A stretch of 64,000 nt of DNA from Procambarus clarkii (taxonomy: Eukaryota; Arthropoda; Malacostraca; Decapoda; Cambaridae): the NCBI RefSeq assembly GCF_040958095.1, contig NC_091160.1, positions 39,738,730 to 39,802,729 of the forward strand, given 5' to 3'. The notes below the pieces were generated by a model. The model did not search any database. It saw nothing but the letters and a program-made list of their open reading frames with translations, and had not been told where the DNA came from. Position 1 is the first letter of the stretch; every line of letters begins with the position of its first letter. Shown here piece after piece: positions 10,646 through 22,261 of this stretch. The position numbers and the translations under genes are program-made.

Positions 10646-11349
10646 TTTATAGAGCCTTGTGTGTCAGTAATAAAGCATGTCTTTGTGCCATGATCCACTG
10701 TTTCACCTACTTTGTGGAAAATCCATCTCAACCACTTTCACTCTTCTTTCTTACCCATGGACCCCCCCCCCCCCCCCTCAAGTTTCATCTAAATTTGTTG
10801 TATAATCCTTGATAAATGATCATCTTATTTCCTGTCATGCATTTATTATTTGTTTAACAGTTTTTATTAGATATTGTTTATCTTATTATGTAAATAAATT
10901 GTTGTCCATTGTACTACTTTATTGTCACAAGAGGTGCTGGTGCTGCTAGCTGATCATTAATCCTTATCTTATATTTACTCTGAATTTCTTCTAAATATAA
11001 ACAAGTACGGAACATTTTTCCTATCACATACATGATTATTCCTGCTGCTATTAACACTCACATTTCGAAGAGACTAAAAACGCGTAATCTGAACTTTGAC
11101 AGTAAACCTTCCAATGGCACTAAAATGTGTCATAAAATTGCTGTTCATAAACATTCATATATTCATCACTGTCACATACATGCTATAAATATAACCCAAC
11201 AAATAACTTAGAAAATGAGAAATGAATGTAAACATTTTAAGCCTCGCAGAGTAGTACCCGATGAGTCCACTATGTGTACAATTGGGCGTGTGGAGAAGAG
11301 TATGATATATTAAAAAGACACTTTCATTTTTGCATCTATTCTCTAGAGA
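10646..11349. other. AT-rich non-coding DNA
   Basis: Contains a C16-like run at 10764-10779. Otherwise nothing recognised. Confidence 0.4.
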
Positions 11350-11350
11350 A

Positions 11351-11505
11351 TTCATTTGTAAACATTTTGACACCAAAAATGTCATATAGAAAAATATATA
11401 GTTATATTTTCTATATATTCATCTATATATTCATTTATATATTCATTTGTAAACATTTTGACACCAAAAATGTCATATAGAAAAATATATAGTTATATTT
11501 TCTAA
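11351..11505. repeat. 91-bp direct duplication with TATA-rich spacer
   Basis: 'ttcatttgtaaacattttga' occurs at 11351 and again at 11442, each followed by 'caccaaaaatgtcatataga' and 'aaaatatatagttatatttt'. Between them is an 'atatattcat' microrepeat. Confidence 0.9.
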
Positions 11506-12190
11506 GTGTTTTTTTGGCTTATAAAATGATTAAAAACATTTTTTTGCATTGCTGAGCAGCTCAGGAAATCTAGAATGTTTATAGTTGGGAATATGCGGAG
11601 AGTCCGAACTGCCGAGGTGTTGAAAGAATAATTTTCACATGGGAAATCCCTGTTAAGAATTATTTTGGCATGCCAAACTTAAGTAGTAATTATCTTACTC
11701 TTATACAATGGACGATTGACCCCAGGCAATGATTTGGAATCTATAGCAAAGTCCTTGATGTGTATACTAAGTCTGCTAGCCTTTTAGTAAGTTAATTTGT
11801 CACAACAGTTCTTTTGTTATGGTCTCTGTTTTTCAGAATTATATTGTTCAAACTGCTGGTAACCTGTATAAGAACCTGCCCAGACTTATTAAACACATGT
11901 TAACAGGAGACTCATTTTAAGATGTCACTACATATATTACAAGCACTGGGTAACCATTATAAACACTCATTAGAAATACTGTATTATTAAATATATGATT
12001 CATAAAAGTTGATATAATGCCATTGTAAACCTCACACAGTGTTGTGTGCATCAACTTCTAACACATGTATTCTTCTGTAACACACGTGTTAGTCTTGTAA
12101 ATTTGTTTATAGTAATGTGTGTGATTTGCATTGGTAACCTCTTAACACTGCCATCTTTCCCTAACCTGTCAAATACCTGTCAATGACTCA
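11506..12190. other. AT-rich non-coding DNA
   Basis: Nothing recognised. Confidence 0.4.
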
Positions 12191-12194
12191 AAAT

Positions 12195-12312
12195 CCCCAT
12201 GGTCCGGTCTCTGACCAGGCCTCCTGATTGGTGGTCTGGTCAACCTGGCTGTTCAGGTCATACATGTGGCTGCTCACAGCCTGATGTATGAGCTACAGTC
12301 TAGTTAATGTTT
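12195..12312 (-). mobile_element. 3' fragment of the LINE-L family
   Basis: On the minus strand this matches the end of the LINE at 49718-50190: 'catcaggctgtgagcagcc', then 'cagccaggttgaccagacc', then 'aggaggcctggtcagagacc'. Diverged and truncated on both sides. Confidence 0.65.
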
Positions 12313-12819
12313 TGAAGCTCATCTTCCAGTTACTGTACAGTATATTACTTTATAAGATCATTTTTCCCAAACCTCTTCTTTAGGTATGCCTGAAATGCTT
12401 TGCATGTTAGTGGCCGTATTAATTGTACATAGTAACAATAATTAAACCCCCCTGTATATTATTCTTATGTATATTTTTAAATGCTGTAAATTATTATTAT
12501 TATTATTCACATTTGCACTGTTACAGTATCTTGAAAAAACTATTCTGCTCACACTTGCTCGGTTCTTCCATCACAGTTACATTGCCATAAATAGCTTTCT
12601 GTTTACTTTTATCTAATCTAAACATTTGTTTATGTTATCTTTTGTTATTGTGTCCATCCATTTGTTTTTAGATTTTTGCCAGAAATAATATAACAATCTG
12701 TATTTTGCACTAATTTATATCTACTGTGCATCACAATCCTTTAATGCCTCAAACATTTTGCAAAATTTGTCACATTATTTTTGATAATGCAATATGATCA
12801 GCCATTTTGATAGTCTCCT
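12313..12819. other. AT-rich non-coding DNA
   Basis: Contains a short (TTA)n at 12490. Nothing else recognised. Confidence 0.4.
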
Positions 12820-12823
12820 TTAA

Positions 12824-13065
12824 CCCCTTAACTGCGCCAACCAACAAAAATCGTTCTGAGAGTTGTGCTATTTTTTTTAATTAGGCTATATTTTAATGTT
12901 TTTTAATAATGTTTTCATCACTCTTTGTGTTTTGAAATGAAAATAGTTGAGTTTGGAAACATTTTGACATTATCTTTACCTGAACATTTATAAAAACAAC
13001 AAAAATATTTCCTTAACAATTGCACCATGAAGTTTTTGCCAAAAACAGGTGCCCAGTGCAGGGGG
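12824..13065. mobile_element. piggyBac-type MITE
   Basis: A 242-bp segment flanked by TTAA on both sides (12820-12823 and 13066-13069). The ends are imperfect inverted repeats: left 'ccccttaactgcgcc', right (inverted) 'ccccctgcactgggc'. No coding capacity. TTAA duplication and C-rich termini fit non-autonomous piggyBac derivatives. Confidence 0.6.
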
Positions 13066-13069
13066 TTAA

Positions 13070-13685
13070 TTGCCCCATGTTCTTTTGTAATTTAGTAATT
13101 AATACACACACACACACACACACACATTAAGATACACATTAAGATGCACATTTGGTTAATCTCCTCTTAAGATTCAAATACTGTATATATTTACACAAAC
13201 GTCTTTATCGCCTTCTTATCTATCGATAATCAGCACACCCTTTATTCCCCGTACCTGAACGTCACCAGCCGGCCTTCCTCTACCCTTTGAGTGTCTTGAA
13301 TTAATGAATGTTAGCTTTTAAGATACCAGAACATCATAATTTTTGCCAACCCATATCACCTAGAGTGAAGCTTATAGATATGCTGCTATCACAACTTGAT
13401 ATACCACATTGATCAAAACAGGCTTCTTGCATTTGAACTGGCTTATGTACTCTCGTCATCCAACTTCTCTATGGTTGGCCTGGATACAGTTCATTATAGT
13501 CAATTTGAAGAATATGCTAGCAAACTATACTCCTAAGCAGATGGTTTATGGGCCTGTTCTGCACAGCATTACCCCCTGACTGGCTTGTGGACCCCTTTTA
13601 TGAATGAATTAATTACTGTACCTTTACCTGCAGATGCTATTACTATTTTTTTATATATACTGAATATAATAGTTTTATCATTAGA
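13070..13685. other. Non-coding DNA with a short (AC)n
   Basis: (AC)12 at 13103-13127 followed by a small duplication of 'cattaagatacacattaaga'. Remainder shows nothing recognised. Confidence 0.5.
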
Positions 13686-13694
13686 ATACCATGC

Positions 13695-13930
13695 TTTTAT
13701 TGATGAAGCTAGTAATATTTCTGGGAGGGGTCTCCTCAGTTGCTCCCAATGTTACAACCTGGAAACATCTGAGCCTTGAGGAACACACCAGGACTATGAC
13801 CCGTGAGTCCCTCCAGAAATCAGGTTCAGAAGCTGGCACCCTTATTGAGACTAAGGGGAGCTTGGAGATCAGAGATCATCACAGTACTAAGAAAATCCCA
13901 CCAGAAAGCAAGCAAGCAACTTCTTGGAAA
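13695..13930. repeat. Small foldback element (putative)
   Basis: Left end 'tttctgggaggggtctcc' with 'cagttgctccc' and right end 'aaatcccaccagaaagc' are degenerate forward and reverse versions of the terminus seen at 22262 and 22742. About 235 bp. Weakly supported. Confidence 0.35.
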
Positions 13931-15160
13931 TACTTGTAACACTAACATGTGAACATAATCATTACCATAGCGAATTCACCACCTAGATATACTTGCCTAT
14001 GACCAGATGGCAGTTCAAGTGCCACAGAGTCTTGGCCAGTCGTGAGTGTGGTGTGCATCTGGGGGGGACACTTATGTCTCCTTTTGACTTTAAAGATAAG
14101 TGGTGTTGGTAATCCCTGGAGCATAGTTCCATTTGGGGACACTGCTTGGTTTCATTTCATAATTGATATCACTTGTGTGTTCTATGCCACCCACCTTGTA
14201 TGTGCACTGAGTTGAGTTTTCTGTGGCTGTTGTAACCAGTGCTATCTTCCCTGATAGCCAACTTGCATTACCCCTGTTCTTTCAGGGTGATCTTTCCTGT
14301 GAGGTTCTGGTTCCTTCCTCTGTACATTACCTCCTCATGAGGCTTCTTCCCATCCTCTTCCTGGCTCTTTGGTGGCCGGTTCAATCATGGTTTCCTGCTT
14401 ATCAAGCTTGGTGTTTGCATTTCCCCCACCTCTTTCTCAGGGTTTCACCTCTCCCAGCAGGTTGGCAGCATGACAAAACTTGATGGCTGCATAATCTATG
14501 CCAATCTTCTATGTGGAGTTTTTAGGCCTGGTCTGTCATCACCTGTATGGGGCTCAGATGGAGGTTTCATTTTGCAGTTGTAACTCAGTGTAGGAAAGCA
14601 GTGTATGGCTGCAAGCTGGCTTTCCACTTTTCCTCTCACTTATGCATTCGTCTTCAGTGTCTGTCGCTGCGGTGATTTTTTTTTTGTCACAGTTTTTCAT
14701 GAATTGTTGGTTTATGCCTAATACTGTCTTCTAGTATCGTTCACTCTTGGTTGGGCTTTTTTTTTCTGTTGCCTTTTAGGTGTGAATGTTGCTTCATTTC
14801 CCTTTTTGAAGATGTCTTGGGTATTTTTCCACCTCCAGCTGGCTCATGCTCCTGTGGAGCCTTCTCGGTCACTGGATCACGTGTTGTCCTTTTGGTCCTC
14901 TTCATATTAGGGTGTCACCTTCTGTGGAGGATTTTTTAAGCCATCCTTTTTGTTGGCTCTGGTTTCCAGCTGTTGGGTCATGGGTGTTTTACATTCATCT
15001 CTGGAAACATTTTATTTTTTGCGTTCTGAGTCTTGGTTCTCGGTTCCTTTTGGTTCAGTCCCCTCCTCTCCTAATAATGAGATATCTGACTTCCTTACAG
15101 GACCTTTGGTGACTGATATTTGTCCCATTGATAATAGAGCAAATATTTGCGACTGATATT
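13931..15160 (+). mobile_element. DIRS-like retroelement relic sequence
   Basis: Long, degenerate, coding-poor sequence. 14941-15065 aligns with 5410-5480 ('ggctctggtttccagctgtt' versus 'ggctctggcttcagactgtt'; 'tctctggaaacat' versus 'tctctggaagcat'). Probably one or more pieces of the same old element as at 5396. Boundaries uncertain; heavily broken. Confidence 0.35.
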
Positions 15161-15224
15161 TGCAACTGATTGTTTGTCCAGCTGGGAATTCATTGTACTC
15201 TTTGTTCTGTTATCATTCAGTGCA

Positions 15225-15480
15225 GTTACCTAGAGGTTATCTTGAGATGATTTCGGGGCTTTGCGTCCCCACAGCCCGGTCCTCAACCAGGCCTCCTTTT
15301 TGTTACACCCTTCCCCAGGAAGCAGCCCGTAGCAGATGTCTAACTTCTAGGTACCTATTTACTGCTAGGTAACAGAGGCATCAGGGTGAAAGAATTTTTG
15401 CCCATTTGTCTTCGCCTCCACTGGGATTGAACCCAGAACCTCAGGACTACGAATCCGAAGCTCTGTCCACTCAGCTCATT
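15225..15480 (-). mobile_element. tRNA-derived SINE, family S2
   Basis: On the minus strand: tRNA-like head with B-box-like 'ggttcaatccc', body 'caccctgatgcctctgttac', 'gtaaataggtacctag', then tail 'ctggttgaggaccgggctg' and 'gggacgcaaagccccgaaat'. Aligns with 29389-29634 through its whole length. Confidence 0.85.
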
Positions 15481-15807
15481 GTTCCCCCTAACAATATACA
15501 GTGTTGTGTTTTATCATGGTACATTGGTAGATGCTTTGTTTGTTAATCCTGTTTCCCTGTTTCTTTGTTCTAAAGCCATTCTGTCCAAGGTTGTTCAGAA
15601 AATGGTCCACCTTAGCCAGCCAGAGGTTTATACCTGTTCTCATGATGTATGTTTATGCACTCGTGAGCCTTCTTTACCAATATGTCAATGGTGAATATCC
15701 AGGCTAGAGGTTTTTGGTGGTCCAACTGGGTGTTGGCTTTTTGTTTCTGTATTAACTGAATGCCTCTCAGCCACATCATGCTTATGTTGCACTTCAACAT
15801 TCATTGT
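15481..15807 (+). mobile_element. DIRS-like relic, recombinase C-terminal region
   Basis: Matches 5560-5800 and 21860-21985. Reads VDALFVNPVSLFLCSKAI, then a Ser-Gln-Pro and His-Asp-Val block. Broken. A SINE (15225-15480) lies directly upstream, apparently inserted in the same relic. Confidence 0.45.
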
Positions 15808-16510
15808 TTACCCGAGTTTACCTGAGAGCCACCAACACTAGTGGCCTCGATGAGGACAGGAAGCTGGTAGATTGTCGAAGGTCCTTCCCCCCATTTGTTT
15901 TTACAGTATGATCTTTTCCAGCTGTACTTTAAACATTAGCAGTTTTGGCATTTACGGCTTCGGCAGGTAGGCGGTTTCATGTGTTAATAACCCTGTGGGT
16001 GAAAAAGCATCCCTGTGTTCTCAGTCCTACAGAGTGTTGAACTTGAAACCGTTGTTCCTTGTTTGTGTTACATCTGACCTTTTGAAGAAATTTTCTGCAT
16101 CAACATCCTCCAGATTGTTCAGTACCAGTATTTTAAAAGTTTCAATAAGATCTGCCCTGTCATGCCTGGTTTGCAGTGTTGTTAGCCTTGTGGCCATCAA
16201 CCATTCCTGATACATGAGATAGCTTAGCTCTGGAATTATTTTTGTTGCTCAGTGTTGCACTTTCTCCAGAGCAGCTACTGTATGTCCTTCTGACGATGAG
16301 GTCTCCATGCTTGGATACAGTAATCCAAGCACCAGACATTTATACAATTGAATCACTACCTTCTTTTCCTTGAAGTTGAACATATGCTTGATTATTCCAA
16401 GTGTTTGGTTAGCTTTTTTGACTGCTGCCCCTACCTACTGTGCAACTTTCATTGAGTGGTGGATTTTGACTCCAAGTTCCTTTTCTTCCTCATTATACTG
16501 TACTGTAGCA
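15808..16510 (-). mobile_element. CR1-like LINE, family C, 3' fragment
   Basis: Minus-strand translation gives, in order, LGVKIHHSMKVA, KKANQTLGIIKHMFNFKEKK, VVIQLYKCLVLGLLYPSMET, ALEKVQ, HDRADLIETFKILV, NVDAENFF-like and TRNNGFKFNTL. This is the thumb and C-terminus of a CR1-type RT, a family distinct from A and B. 3' end includes 'cgaggccactagtgttgg'. Several frameshifts. Short relatives: 51983-52175 and 57698-57735. Confidence 0.8.
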
Positions 16511-16639
16511 TTGCCTCTGCTGTTGGCTGTCTCTTTGACCTCTCTCTCTGCACCAGTAAGCTTTGGTCATCTTTTTGTGTTCTGTTTTAAGTGTGTTATA
16601 TTTACAGGTTCAATAGTGTGCACAGAGAAAACTTTGTTG

Positions 16640-16860
16640 TGACAACATTGGAAAGTTACTGAGAGGGGCCCTCCCAGGAATTCAGCAAGGAATGTAATGA
16701 AATAGCTCTTTGGTTGGCCGCTGAGTAGCTCCCTGTCCCTGCCAATTGCCCTCTTCCCTGTAAAGTTAAATTGGGGTTGATTCTTAGCAGGTCATTAATG
16801 AGCTGGCTAGCTGGCCGAGACCCAAGTTGCCTGGCTTGCCATCTGGTGACAGCCAATTGT
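16640..16860 (+). repeat. Foldback repeat terminus, forward orientation
   Basis: 'ggaatgtaatgaaatagctc' then 'gctgagtagctccctg' matches the terminus at 6445 and 22262. No convincing reverse partner found downstream. Confidence 0.45.
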
Positions 16861-17285
16861 ATCTATTCAGTAATTTCACTGCAGTAATGAGCATTTCCAT
16901 CATTATTGATAGGGTTACACATTCTTCCAAGCAGTTGTTTACTTTAGAGCACTTGTTTGCCTTCAGGAGGGATATTCTTGGTTCTGTGGTTTTGGTCTGA
17001 TTCCCAGACTTTAGGCTTTTGAAGCCTAAAGAGAGAGTAATCTCTGGTAGGCACTCATGGGTCCTGGTGTATTGGTGTGTTCCACAATGCCCCGATGCCT
17101 CCAGGTTGTAGAATTGGGAGATAGTGAGAGGCTGTCCAGAAGGAGGCTTATCATTATATTCAATGAGGTTTAAGTATAAGCATAATTATGGTAGGAATAG
17201 TTATTCAAATATATAACCATTAAAATGATTTCAGTACCAAATGAAATTTACTTTAAATGTGTAATAATAATAATAATAATAATGT
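16861..17285. other. Non-coding DNA with (AAT)n and (AT)n
   Basis: (ATA)7 at 17263-17284 followed by (TA)10; no gene seen. Confidence 0.5.
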
Positions 17286-17520
17286 ATATATATATATATA
17301 TATATGTTAGGCTTATATCAAGCCCCCCCCCCACCCACAAGGTCGAATTATTGACCTTCCCCAGTATGCAACCCCACAACAAGCTGACTATCTTCAAAGT
17401 ACCTCTTTACTACTAGGTAAAGAGACGCATTAAGTAATCAGAAATGCGCCCAACCATTTCTGTCCCACCAAGGATTTGAACGCGCAATCCCCGTTTGAGA
17501 ATTAAGAATGAACCCGTGCA
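17286..17520 (-). mobile_element. tRNA-derived SINE, family S1
   Basis: Minus strand: B-box-like 'cgttcaaatcc', 'ggtgggacagaaatggttgg', 'gcgcatttctgat', 'ctagtagtaaagagg', a G-run and a tail 'gcttgatataagcctaaca' ending in (TA)n. Aligns with 46420-46690 and 57303-57500. Confidence 0.8.
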
Positions 17521-18028
17521 TTGATGCAGTTTTCTCTACTCATATTTGATATTGTCATTACTATGGCATCAATGCAATACTACACTTCATAATATTGTAT
17601 TGTATTACTTTATATTAATATTATGCTAATCTGTTTAAAAAGTGTCTTTAATAGTATTATGTTCTGTGTATATCAAAGCTTAATGCAGACTTCTTACTTA
17701 CATTCATTGGGTACTGGGCTTGGTGCCTTCTTTTGATAATTACTTACTGTATAAATATTGTTAATGGGATGTTCATATTTTTCCTTTTCTAAACTAGGAA
17801 TTGTGTCTTATTTTCACAAATACTGTATATATTTTTGAACAGAGACTGCACCAGGCAAATTTTTGAGTACCTCACTACCCTAGAAGCAATAATAGTGCAT
17901 GTAGCCACAAATACTATTTTTCATCTTCACATGTAATTTATACCAGAATATCTCCAGAGGCATGCTCACAATGGCATTGTAGTTATATGAGTAAATTGCC
18001 AGTTATAAGTGCTGAATTCCTTTTGCAG
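17521..18028. other. AT-rich DNA with a solo LINE tail
   Basis: 17718-17752 reads 'cttggtgccttcttttgata' plus 'attactta', the same 3' tail as the I-like LINE at 6605 (opposite strand). Remainder unrecognised, plausibly intronic. Confidence 0.45.
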
Positions 18029-18082
18029 CTTAGAGAGTGGTGTAAAGAAAATGGAGTAAAGTACCAGAAACAAGGCAACTGA
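18029..18082 (+). CDS. Possible short terminal exon
   Basis: A reasonable 3' splice site ('gaattccttttgcag') is followed by 17 codons LREWCKENGVKYQKQGN and TGA. Only this frame is open. Short enough to be chance; the peptide is not recognised. If real it could be an alternative last exon of the gene whose candidate terminal exon is at 22799. Confidence 0.22.
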   Translation, partial: LREWCKENGVKYQKQGN

Positions 18083-18109
18083 AGCTGTGGTGGCAGTGGA
18101 TACCAGTTA

Positions 18110-18800
18110 CCAGACAGTGTTTATGATGAATGACAAAAGAGGCTTGGCTAGAGAAATTGCTCAGGCAAGAGGTGAAGCTCTAATGCACCAAGGCTCACCA
18201 GATGGAGACAAACACTTAAAGAAAAACTGGTCAACAAACTGACAAAAATCAAGTCATACAAACTTAAAAAGTAAGTGCAAGGTAGAGAAGATCCCAGAAA
18301 GCAATAGCTATTGAACTCTAGGACAAAGCAGAAAAACACAAACTGAGAGGCGATAGCACCTGCCCCCCACCCCCAGTAGAGGAAGAACTACACACCAAAG
18401 GTGACCAAAACCCACCCACTACAACCATGCTACTGACTGACACAGCCAGCACTGGCCAGCACAAGCCCGAGGTGTCCCAGAAGGTAGTGCTGCACTCAAA
18501 TACAGAACCAGAGGGGCCAAAAGATGCCCCAGATGAAATCCTCATGCTACCACATCCTGAGAAGCATTGGATGAAGAGAAGTCACCAACAGAGGAGCCTG
18601 AAACCTTAATCCTACCCTAAGCCAATGGCCCACAACACAGGAGAGAAAAATATAATAAGAAAACAATGGCTCTAAAGCAATAACCCCCCCTACCCTTAAG
18701 GAAGAAAAACCACACTACAGGAAAAGACTAGAAATGCCAGGAGCAAAAAAGAAAAATGCATAAACAAAATCTGAATCCCCCCTCCTCCATCCTGAGTTAC
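18110..18800 (-). mobile_element. Degenerate dispersed repeat, possibly DIRS-like relic
   Basis: Base composition (C/A-rich on the plus strand) and phrases such as 'agaggaagaactacac' resemble the minus-oriented relic at 27000-27660. No clear protein. Weak assignment; could be an unrelated repeat. Confidence 0.25.
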
Positions 18801-18936
18801 TGAGCACTTTGTTCCCCACCACAAAATAGGCAGTAGATGGGTTTGCTCCCTACCTAAAGAAACTAAATCCTACATGGTGCAGCAAGGAATGAAGTTTGAT
18901 CAGTTTGACCTATAGCAGAGGTGTGAAAGAACAGTC

Positions 18937-19110
18937 TAGAGCAGTGGTTACCAATTTTTTGGGGGAACAGCCCTATTTTCTAATACTGTACTTAAACGTG
19001 CCCCCAAGAGGGGCAATAACCACCTGATTGGGATCCAGGGGTCTAGAGGTCTAGAGGGTTATTTGTGTAAACAGTACATGGAGATTAAACAGATTTTAAA
19101 GAATGCTTAC
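18937..19110 (+). mobile_element. hAT-like transposon terminus (fragment)
   Basis: 'gagcagtggttaccaatttt' followed by 'ttgggggaac' resembles the terminal inverted repeat of hAT (Charlie-like) elements. No matching right end was found within 600 bp, so this is at best a truncated relic. Confidence 0.35.
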
Positions 19111-20185
19111 AAAAGCTAATGAGGCTGTGAGTGAGCCACTCAATAGGATGCATCGGTGTTAGGCATGAGTTGTCTAGCTACAAATAGTTATGCAAAGACA
19201 TAAGCATCACAATAGAGAAAAAATAAAACCAGATAAAGAACGTGCCATGCCACCTTGTACTGATTCCAATAGGATATCTTAAGAAATTGACTTTGGAATA
19301 CTGTACCATCAAATGGTGGTAGAGCTGCCCCTAGTACACAAAGTTCAGCAGATGTCCAGGTGGGGCAAATAGTCACACTGTATGTGTTAATCTTCTACAT
19401 GAATATAGAGTAGAAAAAGAAGCACTTGGTTGGAGCACCTGGCAAGCAGGCCTGGAAACCAGGGCTGAATTGGTTAATTAAATTATATACAGTAGTAAGA
19501 ACTTACAGTTTTCAACGTCCACAGGATTGGTAAAACATTGTGACTGGAGGAAACATATTCTTTACTTGTTTCTGTTAAAATAATACAATACTGTACAACC
19601 AAAACAGAAGCATCATGATCTGAAAATTAGATCACATAAGTGGAGTCATTTGATTCTGTAAAACGGTCCACTTAAAAAGAGTATAGAATGTGCAGCAACA
19701 CCAATCAGATGGACATCATGTCCAGTTCCCATTCCATCTAAATCAGATGAAACTGTAAAGAGACTTTCAACCAATACATTTGCTACCCCATTAATTGTGA
19801 ACTGAAGATAGAACTAAAACCTAAGAAGCTAGGAGAGATGCAGTGCCCAATGCCAGTGTATGGGACATGACATTTCTCCTGTGTTGATACAATTGACCAC
19901 TGACATATTGTTGAAATACTGTATAAAAAGATAGCCCTTTACCACTATCAAAATGACCACCACCTCTCAAATGTCGACAAGTACCTGAGCCAATACTGAA
20001 GGCCAACAATGCTGACCCACTTGATTTTGGCTGGAGACAAATCCTTAGACCAGATGGGACACATTAGTGAGGAGCAGGCACCCTCTGTTTCCTAGGTGAG
20101 GAGTTGCTGTAGCCTGAGGCATCAATTGAATATTCTATCTAGTTCCAATCAGCTCTATTTGGCCATTGATTTCCAGACTGTGTGT
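19111..20185. other. Non-coding DNA
   Basis: No gene or recognised repeat. Confidence 0.4.
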
Positions 20186-20978
20186 AATTATCTAAGTGCA
20201 GTTACAGGACGAGAGCTATGCTCGTGATGTCCTGTCTTCCCAGCACTCTTTGTCATATAACACTTTGAAACTACTGACGGTCTTGGCCTCCACCACCTTC
20301 TCACCTAATTTGTTCCAACCGTCTAACACTCTGTTTGCGAAAGTGAATTTTCTTATATTTCTTCAGCATCTTTATTTAGCTAGTTTAAATATATACGACC
20401 TCTTGTTCTTCAAGTTCCGGGTTTCAGAAAATCTTCCCTATCAATTTTATCAATTCCTGTTACTATTTTTTACATAGTGATCATATCACCTCTTTTTCTT
20501 CTGTCTTCTAATTTTGGCATATTTAATGCCTCTAACCTCTCCTTGTAGCTCTTGCCCTTCAGTTCTGGGAGCCACTTAGTAGCATGTCTTTGCACCTTTT
20601 CCAGTTTGTTGATGTGTTTCTTAAGATATGGGCACCACATAACCGCTGCATATTCTAGCTTTGACCTAACAAAAGTCATGAACAATTTCTTCAGTATTTC
20701 ATCATCCATGTATTTAAAAGCAATTCTGAAGTTAGAAAGCGTGGCATAGGCTCCTCGCACAATATTCTTTATGTGGTCCTCAGGTGATAGTTTTCTATCT
20801 AGAACCACCCCTAGATCTCTTTCTTTATCAGAATTCTTTAAAGATTTCTCACATAATATATAGGTTGTGTGGGGTCTATGTTCTACTATTCCACATTCCA
20901 TAACATGGTATTTATTCACATTAAATTCCATTTGCCAAGTGGTGCTCCATATACTTATTTTGTCCAGGTCTTCTTGAA
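20186..20978 (-). mobile_element. CR1-like LINE family A, copy A7 (antisense, 5'-truncated)
   Basis: Minus-strand frame at 20978-20470 reads DLDKISIWSTTWQMEFNVNK through RKRGDMIT, then frameshifts; the remaining C-terminus and the 3' end ('gtaactgcacttagataatt') run to 20186. The 5' junction abuts the 40-bp minisatellite family (20980-21065); the 3' end is followed on the minus strand by 'acacacag'. Confidence 0.88.
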
Positions 20979-20979
20979 G

Positions 20980-21068
20980 GACATGACGTATATGATGTAT
21001 ATGGTGAAATACAAGCAGGACAACTGATACACAGATGTATATAGTGTAATAAAAGCAAGACAATTGAC
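20980..21068 (-). repeat. 40-bp minisatellite family, two units
   Basis: Minus strand: 'cagttgtcctgcttgtattt' + 'caccatata' and 'caattgtcttgcttttatta' + 'cactatata'. Same unit as 33726-34165 and 42618-43245. Confidence 0.8.
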
Positions 21069-21149
21069 ACGCAGAGAGAGTGAGAGAGTGTGAGAGAAAG
21101 TGTGAGAGAGTGTGAGAGTGAGAGAGAGTGTGAGAGTGAGAGAGAGAGA

Positions 21150-21221
<72 letters not shown>

Positions 21222-21361
21222 GAAAGAGAGAGAGAGAGAGAGTGTGTGTGTGAGAGAGTGTGTGAGAGAGAGAGAGTGTGTGAGAGAGAGAGAGTGTGTG
21301 TGTGAGAGAGTGTGTGAGAGAGAGAGAGTGTGTGAGAGAGAGAGTGTGAGAGAGTGTGAGA

Positions 21362-21388
<27 letters not shown>
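21069..21388. repeat. (GA)n/(GT)n compound microsatellite
   Basis: About 310 bp of gagaga with interspersed gtgt, including an uninterrupted (GA)n of roughly 58 bp. Ser-Leu and Arg-Glu frames through it are artefacts. Confidence 0.97.
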
Positions 21389-21394
<6 letters not shown>

Positions 21395-22255
21395 GTCGTA
21401 AATATTTGTGGTGCAGCTTCTCGTGCTGTTTACTGTCGCCTTGTGTTGTTTAGGCATGTTAGTTGTTGGCGACAGTGTCTGGTGTCGACAGTTTATCGAC
21501 TCCGTTTTGCACGTTGTCTCTGGTGTTTTGAACCTCAAGCCTGTTCATGCTCCTCAGCCTTCTTGGTCTTTGAAAGGGATTTTAGGTTTTCTCTCCTCCC
21601 CTCCCCTCAGTTTTCTGTTGCCCTCTTCAGTCTGGGTTTGCTTCTTCTATGCTCTATTTTGTTCTATTGGTCCTGAAGGTTGTTTTCTTCATTTCCAGCC
21701 CTTTCCTTCCTTTCTAGCTATGTTGAAATGGCTGGGTTTTGGAGGTGTTCTTTGGCAATCTATGCTTGGTTGATTTGGCCAGGGGTGCATCATTTACAAT
21801 GTCCAGTTGTAGGAGATCACCATTCTCACCATACTTCTAGTATGTCTGTGAAACATTCAACTGCATTTGTGGGTCCAATGTCCCTGGTACCTTGTTCTGG
21901 GGGCCATTTGTCTCAGGTTGTCCACAGTGTTATTGTGTTTAGTCAGCTTGCAGTCTACCCGTGGGCTCATGTTTGTAGATTTACAGCTCTATCCACAGTA
22001 CAGTATTTTTTTATGTTTCTTGATAAAATCTTCGAACTCTGAGGTTTGGCAATTTGACTGTGTGCTCACATCTCATTCCTCGAACATTCCTGGTTCATTC
22101 TGGGATTGTGTGGTTTTAGGGTGGTTATCTCATCATCACTAAGTTCCCTCTTTCACAAAGTTTCCCTTCTGCAGCTCTTCTTATTTCTTGATTTGTTCCC
22201 CATTCTTATCTCCATGGTAACATATTATCAATGAGCCACCATAAAAGCACTCATA
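21389..22255 (+). mobile_element. DIRS-like retroelement relic
   Basis: 21862-21985 aligns with 15533-15660, 5628-5740 and (inverted) 27150-27275: 'tggtaccttgttctgggggc', 'tcaggttgtccacagtgtta', 'agtcagcttgcagtc'. Translated, the better copies give a Leu-Val-Pro-Cys-Ser-x-Ala/Gly-His block typical of this family. Broken, old. Confidence 0.42.
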
Positions 22256-22261
22256 GAAAAC

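Noticed and set aside
20921-21538. Ser-Leu / Arg-Glu repeat frames
   Set aside because: GA/GT microsatellite.
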